A stretch of 64,000 nucleotides of DNA from Saccharofermentans sp. (GCA_024684815.1 JAIKWL010000065.1:25550-89549), one strand, 5' to 3'; shown: positions 25,645 through 35,030, numbered from the stretch's first letter. Program-made: numbers and translations. The notes: a model not told the origin generated them from the letters alone.

Positions 25645-25667
25645 GACACCCTGAAAACACTAAAACA

Positions 25668-25704
25668 AAAGCTTATTCCCGGCGTTACGCCGGGGATAAG
25701 CTTT
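25668..25704. terminator. Bidirectional terminator between convergent genes
   Basis: AAAGCTTATTCCCGGCG pairs with CGCCGGGGATAAGCTTT with one mismatch. The repeat serves the 85-aa gene on plus and the 631-aa gene on minus, whose stop lies within it. Confidence 0.8.
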
Positions 25705-27598
25705 ATTCATCTAAGACAGTCTCGATCGTTACCTGATCGTCTTTATCAAAGTTACCGGTGATACCGTATCCGGTATTCGGAACAGCCATCGAATAGACAA
25801 CATCAAGAGATAACAGGACCAAAAGAATAAGGATAATCGGCAAAAGGATCTTCCGTTTGATCTTTCTGATCATGTTGTCGAGCAATGGTGCCAGGACATA
25901 GATGAAAGCCAGGCCGCACACACCGAATACGAATAAACCTTCTGCGCAGATGCGTCCGTTAAGATTGAGGAAATAGCCCTCGTAATTCCACCATTTTGCA
26001 TTGAATACCGTCTCAAGAAGCCATCCGCTGAAATACTCCACGGTTCCGCAGAGCGTGATCGTAGCCACGAAGAAAATAAATGGTCTTTTGCGGAACTTAT
26101 TGAGAATGACCAGAACTATCATTCCGCCAACTCCGTAGATCGGAAGCCACGGGCCGTGCAAAACGCCTCTGTTGATCAGTCTTCCCTTCATCAGGAAGTA
26201 ATACAGCAGTTCCCATGTCCAGCCGAAATTCGCGAAAATAAAAAATAAAGTAACCAGGGACAGAACAGAATAGTGTCTAAGATAATGGATGCTCTCAAGG
26301 CCCTTGATCTTGCGCTGTTCAGGAATCGGTGAGAGCCTTGAAGGATAGACAAGTCCCTTCGCCTCCTTCTCAAAGGCCAGCATCTTCATCTTGCGCGCCT
26401 CGTGATTCTCATATTCGATCTCGTCCTTGCTGTTCCACAATACAACGCCGAAGTGCTTTGCAAAGAACTTTTCTCTTTTGCCTTCAAGGCCTTCTATTGC
26501 ATACTCCGGCTTTTCGATCTCCTCAAGAACATCAGAATACGTATCAAGCAGAGTATTGGAATCCGCTCTTACAAAAAGATAATCATCGTTAAGTATCTCT
26601 GTACCGGGAATGTTCTTTTCTTTGGAATACTGTCTTATCTTTGCATAAAACTCAGAATAGCAGCATACAAAATAGGGATTCGCATAAAGAATATTGGCAA
26701 CACCCAATGTGAGAAAACCGAGCAGATACCATCCGATAAAACTGACAAACAGAGCGAACACTTTCCGCTTGTTGCCTTTCATCATCCTCCAGGACAGTTT
26801 TAACGCCTCAAAAGGTCTGACATCAGGGTTTTCCGCAATGATATAAGGAACAAGTATCAGGCCACAGTGAACTATGGGAAATCCGATGACCGTTGCCATG
26901 CCCAGGATCTCAAAGACCGTTTTCAGTGCCATTACCAACGAGGCTCTGGTCCATCTCTTCATCCTTATGAGAAACAGATACCTGGAGAACGGAACCCTCT
27001 TATATATCCTTCCTTCAAGGAATATTCGTCGGCTTGCGGCAATATAGACATTACGGACATATACCCATGAAAACGCAGCAAACATCAGGATAAGGATCGT
27101 TACAATTATTTGGGCGGCGTTCTCGGTAACAGAGAACTGTAATATGACGGAATAGATATTCGAGACGATCGTTTCATTAACCACATAGTTGATCAGCTGA
27201 TTTAATATTCCTCTTGTCCTGCCAAAGATCTCGTTAGTCTCTTTATCATAGAAAGAAACGCTGTACAAAGTATGTTTAGCGGCGGTATAAAGCGAGTCCG
27301 CATCTTCGTCGATAGTGTTATATGCTTTTTCCAGACGCTTAACATCCTGGACACCGGTGAATTCATACACTGCGTTAACCGCATCTGAAATTACCTGTCT
27401 TCTGACGCTGATAAGATTATCTGAAGTTAAGAACTCCGAGGATATGATCAAAGCAAAAAGACATGCAACAACATACATCAGATAATGATGCTTAAGATTA
27501 GTCCTAGCTTCACGTTTAAGCATTCTGCGTGAAAACACAAATCTGTCGTTACTGCTCTCCAAAAAAGAGTCACCCCCATCCAACGTCAATTCTAACAT
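25703..27598 (-). CDS. DUF975 - CmpB (ABC_trans_CmpB) fusion membrane protein
   Basis: 631 residues combining two families usually found separately. The N-terminal half (about 25-335) reads as DUF975: several membrane helices, SRRIFLEGRIYKRVPFSRYL, IIAENPDVRPFEALKLSWRMMKGNK and FIGWYLLGFLTLGVANILYANPY. After a soluble linker (about 335-455), the C-terminal half is a CmpB-type putative ABC transporter subunit (FGWTWELLYYFLMKGRLINRG, HGPWLPIYGVGG, GTVEYFSGWLLE). Function is unknown; ATP-binding partners are not nearby. Confidence 0.8.
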   Translation of the reverse strand: MLELTLDGGDSFLESSNDRFVFSRRMLKREARTNLKHHYLMYVVACLFALIISSEFLTSDNLISVRRQVISDAVNAVYEFTGVQDVKRLEKAYNTIDEDADSLYTAAKHTLYSVSFYDKETNEIFGRTRGILNQLINYVVNETIVSNIYSVILQFSVTENAAQIIVTILILMFAAFSWVYVRNVYIAASRRIFLEGRIYKRVPFSRYLFLIRMKRWTRASLVMALKTVFEILGMATVIGFPIVHCGLILVPYIIAENPDVRPFEALKLSWRMMKGNKRKVFALFVSFIGWYLLGFLTLGVANILYANPYFVCCYSEFYAKIRQYSKEKNIPGTEILNDDYLFVRADSNTLLDTYSDVLEEIEKPEYAIEGLEGKREKFFAKHFGVVLWNSKDEIEYENHEARKMKMLAFEKEAKGLVYPSRLSPIPEQRKIKGLESIHYLRHYSVLSLVTLFFIFANFGWTWELLYYFLMKGRLINRGVLHGPWLPIYGVGGMIVLVILNKFRKRPFIFFVATITLCGTVEYFSGWLLETVFNAKWWNYEGYFLNLNGRICAEGLFVFGVCGLAFIYVLAPLLDNMIRKIKRKILLPIILILLVLLSLDVVYSMAVPNTGYGITGNFDKDDQVTIETVLDE

Positions 27599-27712
27599 AA
27601 AAGAATAAAGACAAATGTTTTATATGTTCGAAAACAAAAATCTCTCACAATTAAAATAAATGATTGTGAGAGATTTAATATCAGATTATCTGAAATCGTA
27701 TTTATTTATAAA

Positions 27713-28486
27713 TCACATGCAGGTATATCCGCCGTCGACAGGAAGGTTAACGCCCGTAACATATGTGGTTGCCGGGGAAGCAAGGAAGCAGACTGCCGTA
27801 TCAAGTTCACCGTCATTGCCATATCTTTCAAGAGGGATCATAGTCCTTGCATTAGCCTGGAAGAATTCGGAATCAAGCGTCTCTTTAGTAAGAGGGCTGT
27901 AGAAATAACCGGGACATATAGAGTTTACTGTAATACCGTACTTACCCCACTCTGCAGCAAGCGCTCTTGTAAGGTTAACAACACCGCCCTTGGCAGCGTG
28001 ATAAGGTGATGCGGGAGCAACTTTGTTGCCTACAAGACCATACATTGAAGAAATATTGATCACTCTTCCGAATCCTGCAGGGATCATAGCTTTCTTGGCG
28101 ATCGCTCTTGCCATTCTGAATGTACCGAAAAGATCGATGTCGATCTCATTTATAAACTGCTCATCAGTAATGTCCTCAGCAGGTGCAACAGCGCCAGTTC
28201 CGGCATTATTGACAAGGATGTCGATCCTTCCCATTTTTTCCAAGATCTCATCTATAGCAGCATCAACAGCAGCGGTGTCGGTAATATCAAGCTTTACCGC
28301 AAGAGTTTTTACACCATATGTCTTGGTTATATCTGCCGCAACTTCATCAATGAGGTTCTGACGGCGAGCGATCGCAACGATATCGCAGCCCTGATTTGCA
28401 AGAGCCTTAGCCATCTGAACACCTAGTCCTGTCGAGCAACCGGTTATTACGGCTACTCTTCCCGTTAGATCGAAAATGTTTGCCAT
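27713..28486 (-). CDS. SDR oxidoreductase, gluconate 5-dehydrogenase-like
   Basis: 257 residues from ATG 28486 (GAGGTGG 5 bases upstream; the in-frame GTG at 28495 is less likely). SDR motifs: TGCSTGLGVQMA, NNAGTGAVAP, Ser in INISSMYG, YHAAKGGVVNL and the C-terminal VDGGYTCM. The overall pattern is closest to gluconate 5-dehydrogenase or 2-deoxy-D-gluconate 3-dehydrogenase, which act in hexuronate and ketogluconate metabolism. No such pathway genes are adjacent, so the substrate is not fixed. Confidence 0.8.
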   Translation of the reverse strand: MANIFDLTGRVAVITGCSTGLGVQMAKALANQGCDIVAIARRQNLIDEVAADITKTYGVKTLAVKLDITDTAAVDAAIDEILEKMGRIDILVNNAGTGAVAPAEDITDEQFINEIDIDLFGTFRMARAIAKKAMIPAGFGRVINISSMYGLVGNKVAPASPYHAAKGGVVNLTRALAAEWGKYGITVNSICPGYFYSPLTKETLDSEFFQANARTMIPLERYGNDGELDTAVCFLASPATTYVTGVNLPVDGGYTCM

Positions 28487-28540
28487 GTAGTCCACCTCAC
28501 TTAAAATATTCCACCGGAGACTTTTGTTTCTCCATTGAGG

Positions 28541-28569
28541 ATTATACAGAATCGCGCCCTGACTATTAA
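28541..28569 (-). promoter_or_regulatory. Promoter of the SDR gene
   Basis: TATAAT on the minus strand (28546-28541) with TTAATA (28569-28564) 17 bases upstream. The leader contains a small hairpin GGAGA/TCTCC before the ribosome binding site. Confidence 0.6.
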
Positions 28570-28701
28570 GTTAATTCCCTTTTATTTTTAAGCATTTTTG
28601 ACACTTCATGTACCGTTTCCATTAAGTTTTAGTCTTGTTTGCAGATATAACTCCGGTAATGATTTTCAATTCGACATATAAAAGCGACAAACTCTGACAA
28701 A

Positions 28702-28710
28702 TGGTATAAT
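28702..28710 (+). promoter_or_regulatory. Extended -10 promoter of the superoxide reductase gene
   Basis: TGGTATAAT is a perfect extended -10 element, 32 bases before the ATG at 28743. A matching -35 is weak. Confidence 0.6.
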
Positions 28711-28742
28711 GTATGTATTTATTACTATGGGAGGTATTCATT

Positions 28743-29102
28743 ATGAAGTTTTTCAAGGGCAAGTGCGGGACTGTCGTAATCAAACTTTTTGAGACTGAAT
28801 GTGAGGGAGGTCCTCTTGAAGAACTTATCCCGAATACTACTGATGCTGCAGGCGAGAAACATGTTCCTGTTATTTCAGTCAACGGTCAGGAGGTAACTGT
28901 TTCCGTCGGAGAAGTAGCCCACCCTATGATGGATGCCCATTATATTACTTTTGTTGCTTTAGAGACGGATAAGGGTGCTGTAATAAGGCAGCTTAAACCC
29001 GGCGAAGAACCCGTTGCCGTATTTACCGTAGGTTCTGATGAAAAAGTAATCGCTGCTTACGAATACTGCAATCTTCACGGTTTGTGGAAAGCAGAAGCAT
29101 AA
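28743..29102 (+). CDS. Desulfoferrodoxin/neelaredoxin-type superoxide reductase
   Basis: 119 residues from ATG 28743 (GGGAGGT 7 bases upstream). It reduces superoxide to hydrogen peroxide in anaerobes without making oxygen. The iron centre II ligands are visible: Glu-Lys-His in EKHVPVI, His residues in HPMMDAHYI and Cys/His in YCNLHGLWK. The N-terminal centre I region is degenerate: only two of the four cysteines of a desulforedoxin domain remain (Cys8 and Cys20), so the rubredoxin-like iron is probably not bound. It has its own extended -10 promoter. Confidence 0.88.
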   Translation: MKFFKGKCGTVVIKLFETECEGGPLEELIPNTTDAAGEKHVPVISVNGQEVTVSVGEVAHPMMDAHYITFVALETDKGAVIRQLKPGEEPVAVFTVGSDEKVIAAYEYCNLHGLWKAEA

Positions 29103-29122
29103 GAGCCGTCAGATTAAAAATC

Positions 29123-30673
29123 ATGCAAAATCAGGATCTTAAGGATAATAGCAAGCTTACGCGGACCGAACTTGCTGTTCTTATAACCGCGGCCACAGTC
29201 ACGATAACATTCGTGTCTACGTGTTCACCTCTATATCCGTTTAACCCCTGGGACGACACCAACTGTTTCTTCACAATAGGACGCAGCATGATACACGGCA
29301 AGGTCCTTTACAGAGATGTATTTGATCACAAGGGACCCTTTCTGTTTTTCATTTACGCTTTGACAGCTCTTGTTTCAGATACATCATTTACCGGACCATG
29401 GATACTCGAGTGCATCATGGCATCAATCTATTCCGTATTTGCATGGAAGATCGCAAAACTTTTCGTTACTCCTTCCAAATATGCAATTGCACTAATGCCT
29501 CTGTTCCTGGGTGTTGTATACACATCGAGACTGTTTAATTTCGGCGGCAATGCGGAAGAGATATGCTTTCCGCTCCTTACTGTTGCTCTTTATTTCGGAT
29601 TAAAAGCCATAGTCAAAGGCGACGGACTGCCGGCAAAAGGAGAAGCATTGATCTGCGGCATGATTGCGGGTGTTTTGTTCTGGCTCAAGTTCACTCTGGT
29701 CGGATTCATGGCAGGTTTTTGTTTTTATATCCTCCTTTATTCCATCATCAGGAAAGAGTTCGTAAAATTGTGGTCTCTGGTATGGAGATTCCTTGCAGGC
29801 GTAATCATAGTCACTGTGCCTGTATTCGTTTATTTCCTTGCTACGAGGTCACTTAATTACCTTTGGGAATCCTACTTCCTTGCAAACACCTCATTTTATC
29901 TGGTCAACACCAATGCCAAGCCTTCGATAAGCGAGAAGGTCATTAAAGCGGTCATAATCCCGATCTTCGCACTCAGGAATTCATCCGTGGATTATCCGTC
30001 ATTCGGTGTGCTTCTTGGGCTGTCTGCTGTCTCAATGTTTTTTATCGATAAGACTCACCGGTTAAAGACAGCACTCTTCGTTGCTCTGACGTTTGCTTTT
30101 TCTGTGGGTTTTGTTTTTGTAAGAGCATCAAACATCTACTATTACAGTTATATCTTCTACTATTGCTTCTGTCTTTCGGTCATTCCTTTTATAAAAGGTC
30201 TGAACTATTTAGAAAAGCTTACTTCCGCAAACAAAAAGATCATCAAGACATTCATCACGGCTGTTCTCCTGATCTTCTACGTATTCTCGATATTCATGTG
30301 CAAGAATATGTATCTTATCTTCAAGCCTAAGGATTATCTTGCCCAGTACCGTATGGCTGAGACGATCAATCAGACTCCCGATGCAAAGATACTTACATAC
30401 TGCGTAATGGATTCAGGCTTCTATACAGCAGCAGGACTCCTGCCTCAAAACAGATTCTTCGGTCCGGGAATGAATCTCATGAATAACTATCCGGCTATTC
30501 AGGAGGAACAGGACAGACTTGTTGAAGAAGGATATTTCGACTATATAGTCACATCATATTTCTTAGAACCCGAGTGGGATAATTATGAATTGGTCCAGGT
30601 TGAGACTGATCCGTTTATTGACTACACCGGAGAAGCGATACTTGACGGTCACAAACTCTATAAGAGGATCTGA
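29123..30673 (+). CDS. GT-C type membrane glycosyltransferase-like protein
   Basis: 516 residues from Met14 of the open frame (MQNQDLKDN). Twelve or so membrane helices; an early luminal-type loop carries FNPWDDTNCFFTIGRSMIHGKVLYRDVFDHKGPFLF split over two segments, with DD and DHKGP motifs typical of the PMT/GT39 family. The soluble C-terminal tail is about 90 residues. These enzymes transfer sugars from polyprenyl-phosphate donors to wall or surface polymers. The ribosome binding site is weak and the gene follows the superoxide reductase by 20 bases, so coupling is possible. Confidence 0.7.
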   Translation: MQNQDLKDNSKLTRTELAVLITAATVTITFVSTCSPLYPFNPWDDTNCFFTIGRSMIHGKVLYRDVFDHKGPFLFFIYALTALVSDTSFTGPWILECIMASIYSVFAWKIAKLFVTPSKYAIALMPLFLGVVYTSRLFNFGGNAEEICFPLLTVALYFGLKAIVKGDGLPAKGEALICGMIAGVLFWLKFTLVGFMAGFCFYILLYSIIRKEFVKLWSLVWRFLAGVIIVTVPVFVYFLATRSLNYLWESYFLANTSFYLVNTNAKPSISEKVIKAVIIPIFALRNSSVDYPSFGVLLGLSAVSMFFIDKTHRLKTALFVALTFAFSVGFVFVRASNIYYYSYIFYYCFCLSVIPFIKGLNYLEKLTSANKKIIKTFITAVLLIFYVFSIFMCKNMYLIFKPKDYLAQYRMAETINQTPDAKILTYCVMDSGFYTAAGLLPQNRFFGPGMNLMNNYPAIQEEQDRLVEEGYFDYIVTSYFLEPEWDNYELVQVETDPFIDYTGEAILDGHKLYKRI

Positions 30674-30679
30674 CAGCCT

Positions 30680-31897
30680 TTAAACGACCTGGAAAATATA
30701 GAATTTAAGATAATCCGTCTCTGGAACATTCCACAGGATAGGATGATCCGGAGCCTGCGTCCTCGCTTCTATCTGCCTTAAGCTCACGCTTGCATCTCTT
30801 GCGGCCGAAGACAGCATCTTTCTGAATAATTCATCGGTCATGAAATGAGAACATGAACAGGTCGCAAGATAGCCGCCTCTCGGAAGCAGCTTCATTGCTT
30901 TAAGATTGATCTCCTTATATCCTCTTCCCGCAGAATCCACGGTCTGTCTGGACTTTGTGAACGCAGGAGGATCAAGGATTATATAATCGTATGTATGATC
31001 TTTTTTCTCAGCCATCTTTGTCAGCATATCGAAAACATCTTCACAGACATAATCTATCTTTTTATCGAGCCCGTTCCTTACAGCATTTTCTCTTGCCATT
31101 TCAATAGCCTGAGATGAAATATCAACACTTGTCACATGTGAGGCTCCGCCCAAAGCGCAGTTAAGCCCGAATGATCCTGTGTGCGTAAAACAATCAAGTA
31201 CATTCTTTCCTTTAGCGATCCTGGCAGCAGAAGATCTGTTGTACTTCTGATCGAGGAAAAAGCCGGTCTTTTGCCCGTTCTCGATATCGACGGAATATTT
31301 TATACCGTTTTCCGTGATCTCTGTTATACACGGGAAATCTTTACCGCCATACCAGCCCTTGTAAAGATCAAGTCCCTCCTTTTCCCTCAAGGCGAGTTCG
31401 TTCCTCTCATATATACCTTTAAGAGGCTGACCGATCTCTTCAAACACCTTCATTAAAGCATCGTAGATAACTTTTTTATTTAATTCCAGACCAAGACTCG
31501 TAATCTGCGTAACGGCGATATCACCATATCTGTCACATGTAAGGCCGGGCATCTGGTCTGCTTCACCGTGAATGATCCTGCAGCATAAAAAGTCATCGCC
31601 CGGCATGACTGTCATCCTGTATTTAACGGCATAAAGGATACGTCTGTACCAGAATCCGGAATCAAAGACATCATTACTGTTGCGGGAAATGATCCTCACG
31701 GTGATCTTTGAATGCGGATTATAGAAACCCGCTCCCTGCCAGCTTGAACCTTCAAAACAATCCACGATGGCACCATCAGCGATTTCTCCGCTGCTTGATA
31801 CTATCTCATCCCCGTAGACCCAGGGATGGCCGTTTTTCAAAGATCTTGCAGCCTTTGAAGTTATATTGACTTTAGGAAAAGGTCTTTCAGACTTCAT
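30680..31897 (-). CDS. rlmI: RlmI-type 23S rRNA cytosine methyltransferase
   Basis: 405 residues. An N-terminal PUA domain (about 1-75, SLKNGHPWVYGDEI) is followed by the EEHEE-type linker region and a Rossmann methyltransferase with NVLDCFTHTGSFGLNCALGG (SAM site), VDISSQAIEMA and catalytic YIILDPPAFTKSRQ, then CSCSHFM near the end. The family methylates C1962 of 23S rRNA in E. coli; the symbol is by family. Convergent with the GT-C gene, seven bases between stops. Confidence 0.88.
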   Translation of the reverse strand: MKSERPFPKVNITSKAARSLKNGHPWVYGDEIVSSSGEIADGAIVDCFEGSSWQGAGFYNPHSKITVRIISRNSNDVFDSGFWYRRILYAVKYRMTVMPGDDFLCCRIIHGEADQMPGLTCDRYGDIAVTQITSLGLELNKKVIYDALMKVFEEIGQPLKGIYERNELALREKEGLDLYKGWYGGKDFPCITEITENGIKYSVDIENGQKTGFFLDQKYNRSSAARIAKGKNVLDCFTHTGSFGLNCALGGASHVTSVDISSQAIEMARENAVRNGLDKKIDYVCEDVFDMLTKMAEKKDHTYDYIILDPPAFTKSRQTVDSAGRGYKEINLKAMKLLPRGGYLATCSCSHFMTDELFRKMLSSAARDASVSLRQIEARTQAPDHPILWNVPETDYLKFYIFQVV

Positions 31898-31916
31898 TTA
31901 CTTCCGCATCTCCTGA

Positions 31917-32402
31917 TCAAGCCCAGGGATCTTCAGACTTTGGTGTTCTGATCTGTGATAAGAGCATCTGATCTTCAACAAACCACTGATTTGTCGACAC
32001 TTTATGACGGAGCAGGATGTGCCGCTTTGAATCCGCACCGGAAGACTGCATGAATATCTTCATCCTGCCGTCGATCTCCTGATCGTATCCTCTCTCAGTC
32101 TCAATAGTATAAGGCAGTAAGGGTGTGTAATCATTTTCAGGAGATGTTCCTTTAAAGAATGAGCGGACACAGTTGCCGCCGTCAGCCATTCTGTCTGCAA
32201 GAAACTGCTTTTCAAACGGAGATACGCCATAAGGTCCCTTCAGGAATTCGAGCATCTCAAATGTCTCTTCCTTATTCTCCAAATAATGCATCATAACGGC
32301 TATAAAGAGTGCTGCACCATATTCAGGTTCACTAAGTGCTGCCTGTGGCATTGCCTTCAGTTCCTCGAGATTAGCAGGAAGCCTGTCGAATGTAATGATC
32401 AT
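31917..32402 (-). CDS. Conserved hypothetical protein (DUF6935-like)
   Basis: 161 residues without signal or membrane segments. Features include ITFDRLPANLEELKAMPQAAL at the start and a C-terminal half with NCVRSFFKGTSPENDYTPL and HILLRHKVSTNQWFVEDQMLL. I recall this pattern as the DUF6935 family, of unknown function, common in gut Firmicutes. It is 19 bases upstream of rlmI on the same strand and probably co-transcribed. Confidence 0.65.
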   Translation of the reverse strand: MIITFDRLPANLEELKAMPQAALSEPEYGAALFIAVMMHYLENKEETFEMLEFLKGPYGVSPFEKQFLADRMADGGNCVRSFFKGTSPENDYTPLLPYTIETERGYDQEIDGRMKIFMQSSGADSKRHILLRHKVSTNQWFVEDQMLLSQIRTPKSEDPWA

Positions 32403-32513
32403 ATGATGTATCCTCCAAGAAATTCTTTCATTGCTAAATTATATATCGCGAATATAATAAATAATATAAATATTTTTTAACAAATTTAACCATAATTAAC
32501 AGGAGTTTTTTTT

Positions 32514-33662
32514 ATGCAAGCAAAACGTAAACTCTTGATTTCAGTCCTGACAACTGTAATGATCTTTTTTGCTTTTACGGTTGTTGTTTCTGCAGATACC
32601 AATATCATAGATTCCGGCACTTCAGAATCCGGTAATTGGGAACTGACAGATGACGGTGAACTTGTAATCAAATTGAACTCTTCCAGCGTATCTTTAAATG
32701 AAATAGAAGTTGATTATTCTAAGGTCAATACAGTCAAATTTGATTGTATGGATATCAGAGACTCCTCGTATGAGCTGTTCTGGAACATTAGCGGTTGGAG
32801 TCACAGTATACCAACAATAAAATTCGTAGGCTGTAAAAACAAAACTTTCGGAGAAATGAGTTTCAGCAGTTTTAAAGATATACAGACTATAGAAATATCT
32901 GAGGGAGCCTCTTTCCCGGAGGGAATTACTTTCTCGAGCTGCACATTTAGTTCCCTTGATTCTATAAAAACTATTAATTCAAATCGCATTAGAATCACTT
33001 TTAGTGATATGTCAAAAGTCACCATTCCCGACACATACATTGCCGATGAACTTCATTTCGAAGATTGCAAGTTCGCAAGCAATACACTAACTCTTAATGC
33101 AACCAAAAACACTTATATTGCGGGCCAGCATTCATCTATTGAAAAAGTAGAAATCAAATCCACAGATGCAAATTTTCATATATTTAATCTCACTGATCTC
33201 ACTGAAGTGGTATTTCCAAAAGGACTGACAAACATCCAAAGTTATGCGTTCGATACCTGTTCTCAGCTCAAGTCAATTGAATTGCCGTCTTCTTTAAAGA
33301 AAATATCTTCCCACGCTTTTTATGACTGCGGAATGCAGTCAGTTAAGCTTCCTGAAGGCTTTGAGGAACTTGAAGCATATGCATTTGAAGACTGTCAGGC
33401 TATGTCTTACGTAGTCATTCCTAAATCTCTTACTAAGATCGATAAGGATGCGTTTTCAGGATGTACGGCACTGTATCGTATTTACTATACCGGTACGGAA
33501 GAGGAATGGAAGCAGATCAAAGTTTTATCTTCGGGAAATGAAACGGATACAGATATCAATACTCTTTTCAGTAACTGCAGAATCTCTTTCAACTATAAGA
33601 CCGGTTGGCAGCAGGAATATGACCAGTGGGTCTATTATAGTGAAAGCGGCATTAAGGTATAA
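32514..33662 (+). CDS. Secreted leucine-rich-repeat (BspA-like) protein, truncated by an in-frame stop
   Basis: 382 codons to TAA 33660-33662. AGGAG precedes the ATG, then a signal peptide (KRKLLISVLTTVMIFFAF ... VSA). Repeats of the LRR_5/BspA kind occupy about 200-330 (LTNIQSYAFDTCSQLKSIEL, LKKISSHAFYDCGMQ, LTKIDKDAFSGCTALYRI). The last residues (TGWQQEYDQWVYYSESGIKV) begin the first cell-wall binding repeat, which continues in the same frame after the stop. The upstream region is very AT-rich. The natural product is probably a surface adhesin attached non-covalently to the wall. Confidence 0.85.
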   Translation: MQAKRKLLISVLTTVMIFFAFTVVVSADTNIIDSGTSESGNWELTDDGELVIKLNSSSVSLNEIEVDYSKVNTVKFDCMDIRDSSYELFWNISGWSHSIPTIKFVGCKNKTFGEMSFSSFKDIQTIEISEGASFPEGITFSSCTFSSLDSIKTINSNRIRITFSDMSKVTIPDTYIADELHFEDCKFASNTLTLNATKNTYIAGQHSSIEKVEIKSTDANFHIFNLTDLTEVVFPKGLTNIQSYAFDTCSQLKSIELPSSLKKISSHAFYDCGMQSVKLPEGFEELEAYAFEDCQAMSYVVIPKSLTKIDKDAFSGCTALYRIYYTGTEEEWKQIKVLSSGNETDTDINTLFSNCRISFNYKTGWQQEYDQWVYYSESGIKV

Positions 33663-34214
33663 GACAGCTGGAAAAAAATAGACGGTTCCCTTTACTATTT
33701 TGATACCATGGGCTATATGCTTACCGATTGGCAGAAAATCAATGGTGTCTGGTACTATTTGGGCGGCAGCGGCGCTGCAAGAATCGGTTGGCAGAAAATT
33801 GGCGGAACCTGGTATTACTTTGATGATAAAGGTGCCATGCAGACCGGCTGGAAACAGATTGACGGAACCTGGTACTATTTTAACGGCGGAGGCGCTATGT
33901 TGTCCGGCTGGCAGCTGATCGGAGGAACATGGTATTATTTCAGCGGTTCCGGTGCCATGCAGACAGGATGGCAGTTAATCGGCGGACAATGGTATTATCT
34001 CAAGCCGAACGGCGCGATGGCAGCTAACGAGTATTACGGCGGTTACTGGCTCAACAGTAATGGAACCTGGACCTATAAACATCAGGCAAAATGGCTCAGG
34101 AACTCTAAAGGCTGGTACTATACCGATGATACAGGTTGGTATGCAAAGAGTGGCACTTACAAGATAGATGGCATAGACTATGCCTTCAATGACAGTGGTT
34201 ATTGGATAGAGTAA
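33663..34214 (+). pseudogene. Wall-binding repeat half of the LRR surface gene, after an in-frame TAA
   Basis: Reading on in the same frame gives DSWKKIDGSLYYFDTMGYM and then at least six choline-binding-type repeats of the form W-Q-x-I-x-G-x-W-Y-Y-x (GWQKIGGTWYYF, GWKQIDGTWYYF, GWQLIGGTWYYF), ending GYWIE and a normal TAA at 34212-34214. An internal ATG at 33708 exists but lacks a signal peptide and a ribosome binding site, so this half cannot work alone. One base change (for example AAA or CAA to TAA) explains the break. Confidence 0.8.
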
Positions 34215-34228
34215 ACATCTATTATGCT

Positions 34229-34255
34229 CCTCACGATTAGCATAAAGACGTGAGG
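34229..34255. repeat. Hairpin after the wall-binding gene
   Basis: CCTCACG and CGTGAGG pair at 34229-34235 and 34249-34255. There is no T tract; the main terminator follows at 34279. Confidence 0.5.
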
Positions 34256-34278
34256 AAATGTATTATTACAAAAGCAAA

Positions 34279-34328
34279 GAAGCAGTCAGCGTTACGGTAC
34301 CAAACCAAAGCGTTGGCTGCTTTTTTGT
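34279..34328 (+). terminator. Terminator of the LRR surface gene
   Basis: GAAGCAGTCAGCGTT and AGCGTTGGCTGCTTTTTT form a stem with a few mismatches followed by six T, a good intrinsic terminator on the plus strand. Confidence 0.75.
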
Positions 34329-34377
34329 TGTTATTAGGCCTTAAGATGATTATGTCTCAATATTTTGAAATACATAA

Positions 34378-34419
34378 TTAAGACAGAGCATTCGCTTAAT
34401 AACAAATGCTCTGTCTTAA
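34378..34419. repeat. Perfect 15-bp inverted repeat
   Basis: TTAAGACAGAGCATT and AATGCTCTGTCTTAA pair completely around a 12-base loop, 30 bases beyond the stop of the HTH gene at 34449. It probably ends that transcript, although the T tract is short. Confidence 0.55.
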
Positions 34420-34448
34420 CACCACGGAGGTAATGATAATAAACTGTA

Positions 34449-35030
34449 TCAGACAGCACTCCTCTTCTCTTCCGGGATCCCGTAGACAGTAACGACATCA
34501 TTAAATGTCTTTATTATCTTCTTCACTTTATCGCTTCCCATGCCGTAAGTGCTGCATATATAGTTGATGGATCTGTTCTCGTAACAATAAAGGATGACCA
34601 CACAGGTATTCTCAATGCTGTACTTCATTACGGAGTCAGCCTTCTGCCAGAAAGTACCGGCGGGGATACTGCCGGTCAGATACCTCGTATCAACGGGCAA
34701 AAGCTTTATGTCCAGGCTGTCCCTGAAATACTCGCTTATCAGTTCACATGCCTTGCGAACGTAACGCCTGATAGTCCTGTGGGTATAATGAGCCGTAACA
34801 GCTATCTCCTGCTCTGACATTCTTGATTCAAAATAACTGACAGCGACTTCATATTCATGCTCCTTCATGTTGGCCGAAGCATAATCCAGAGCATTGAACA
34901 TATTATCCCTTACCCTGGCATATGTAACCGCATATTCCGTGTAACCGTTGTCTGCCATCATCCTTACGGCCTTGTCTATCATGTTGGGCCGTCTGAAGAT
35001 ATCCTTTACCGTACAATTAAACTCGATCAT
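34449..35030 (-). CDS. HTH protein of unknown role with SOS-like operator
   Basis: 193 residues from ATG 35030, which has GAGGAG 7 bases upstream; the longer frame would need a TTG. Two helix-turn-helix-like stretches are visible: MSEQEIAVTAHYTHRTIRRY followed by VRKACELIS (about residues 75-105), and a second near the C-terminus (INYICSTYGMGSDKVKKII). The first resembles sigma-factor region 4 HTHs. I do not recognise the family. The promoter TTTACT-17-TATGAT is followed by a near-LexA box, so DNA damage control is possible. It stands alone. Confidence 0.6.
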   Translation of the reverse strand: MIEFNCTVKDIFRRPNMIDKAVRMMADNGYTEYAVTYARVRDNMFNALDYASANMKEHEYEVAVSYFESRMSEQEIAVTAHYTHRTIRRYVRKACELISEYFRDSLDIKLLPVDTRYLTGSIPAGTFWQKADSVMKYSIENTCVVILYCYENRSINYICSTYGMGSDKVKKIIKTFNDVVTVYGIPEEKRSAV

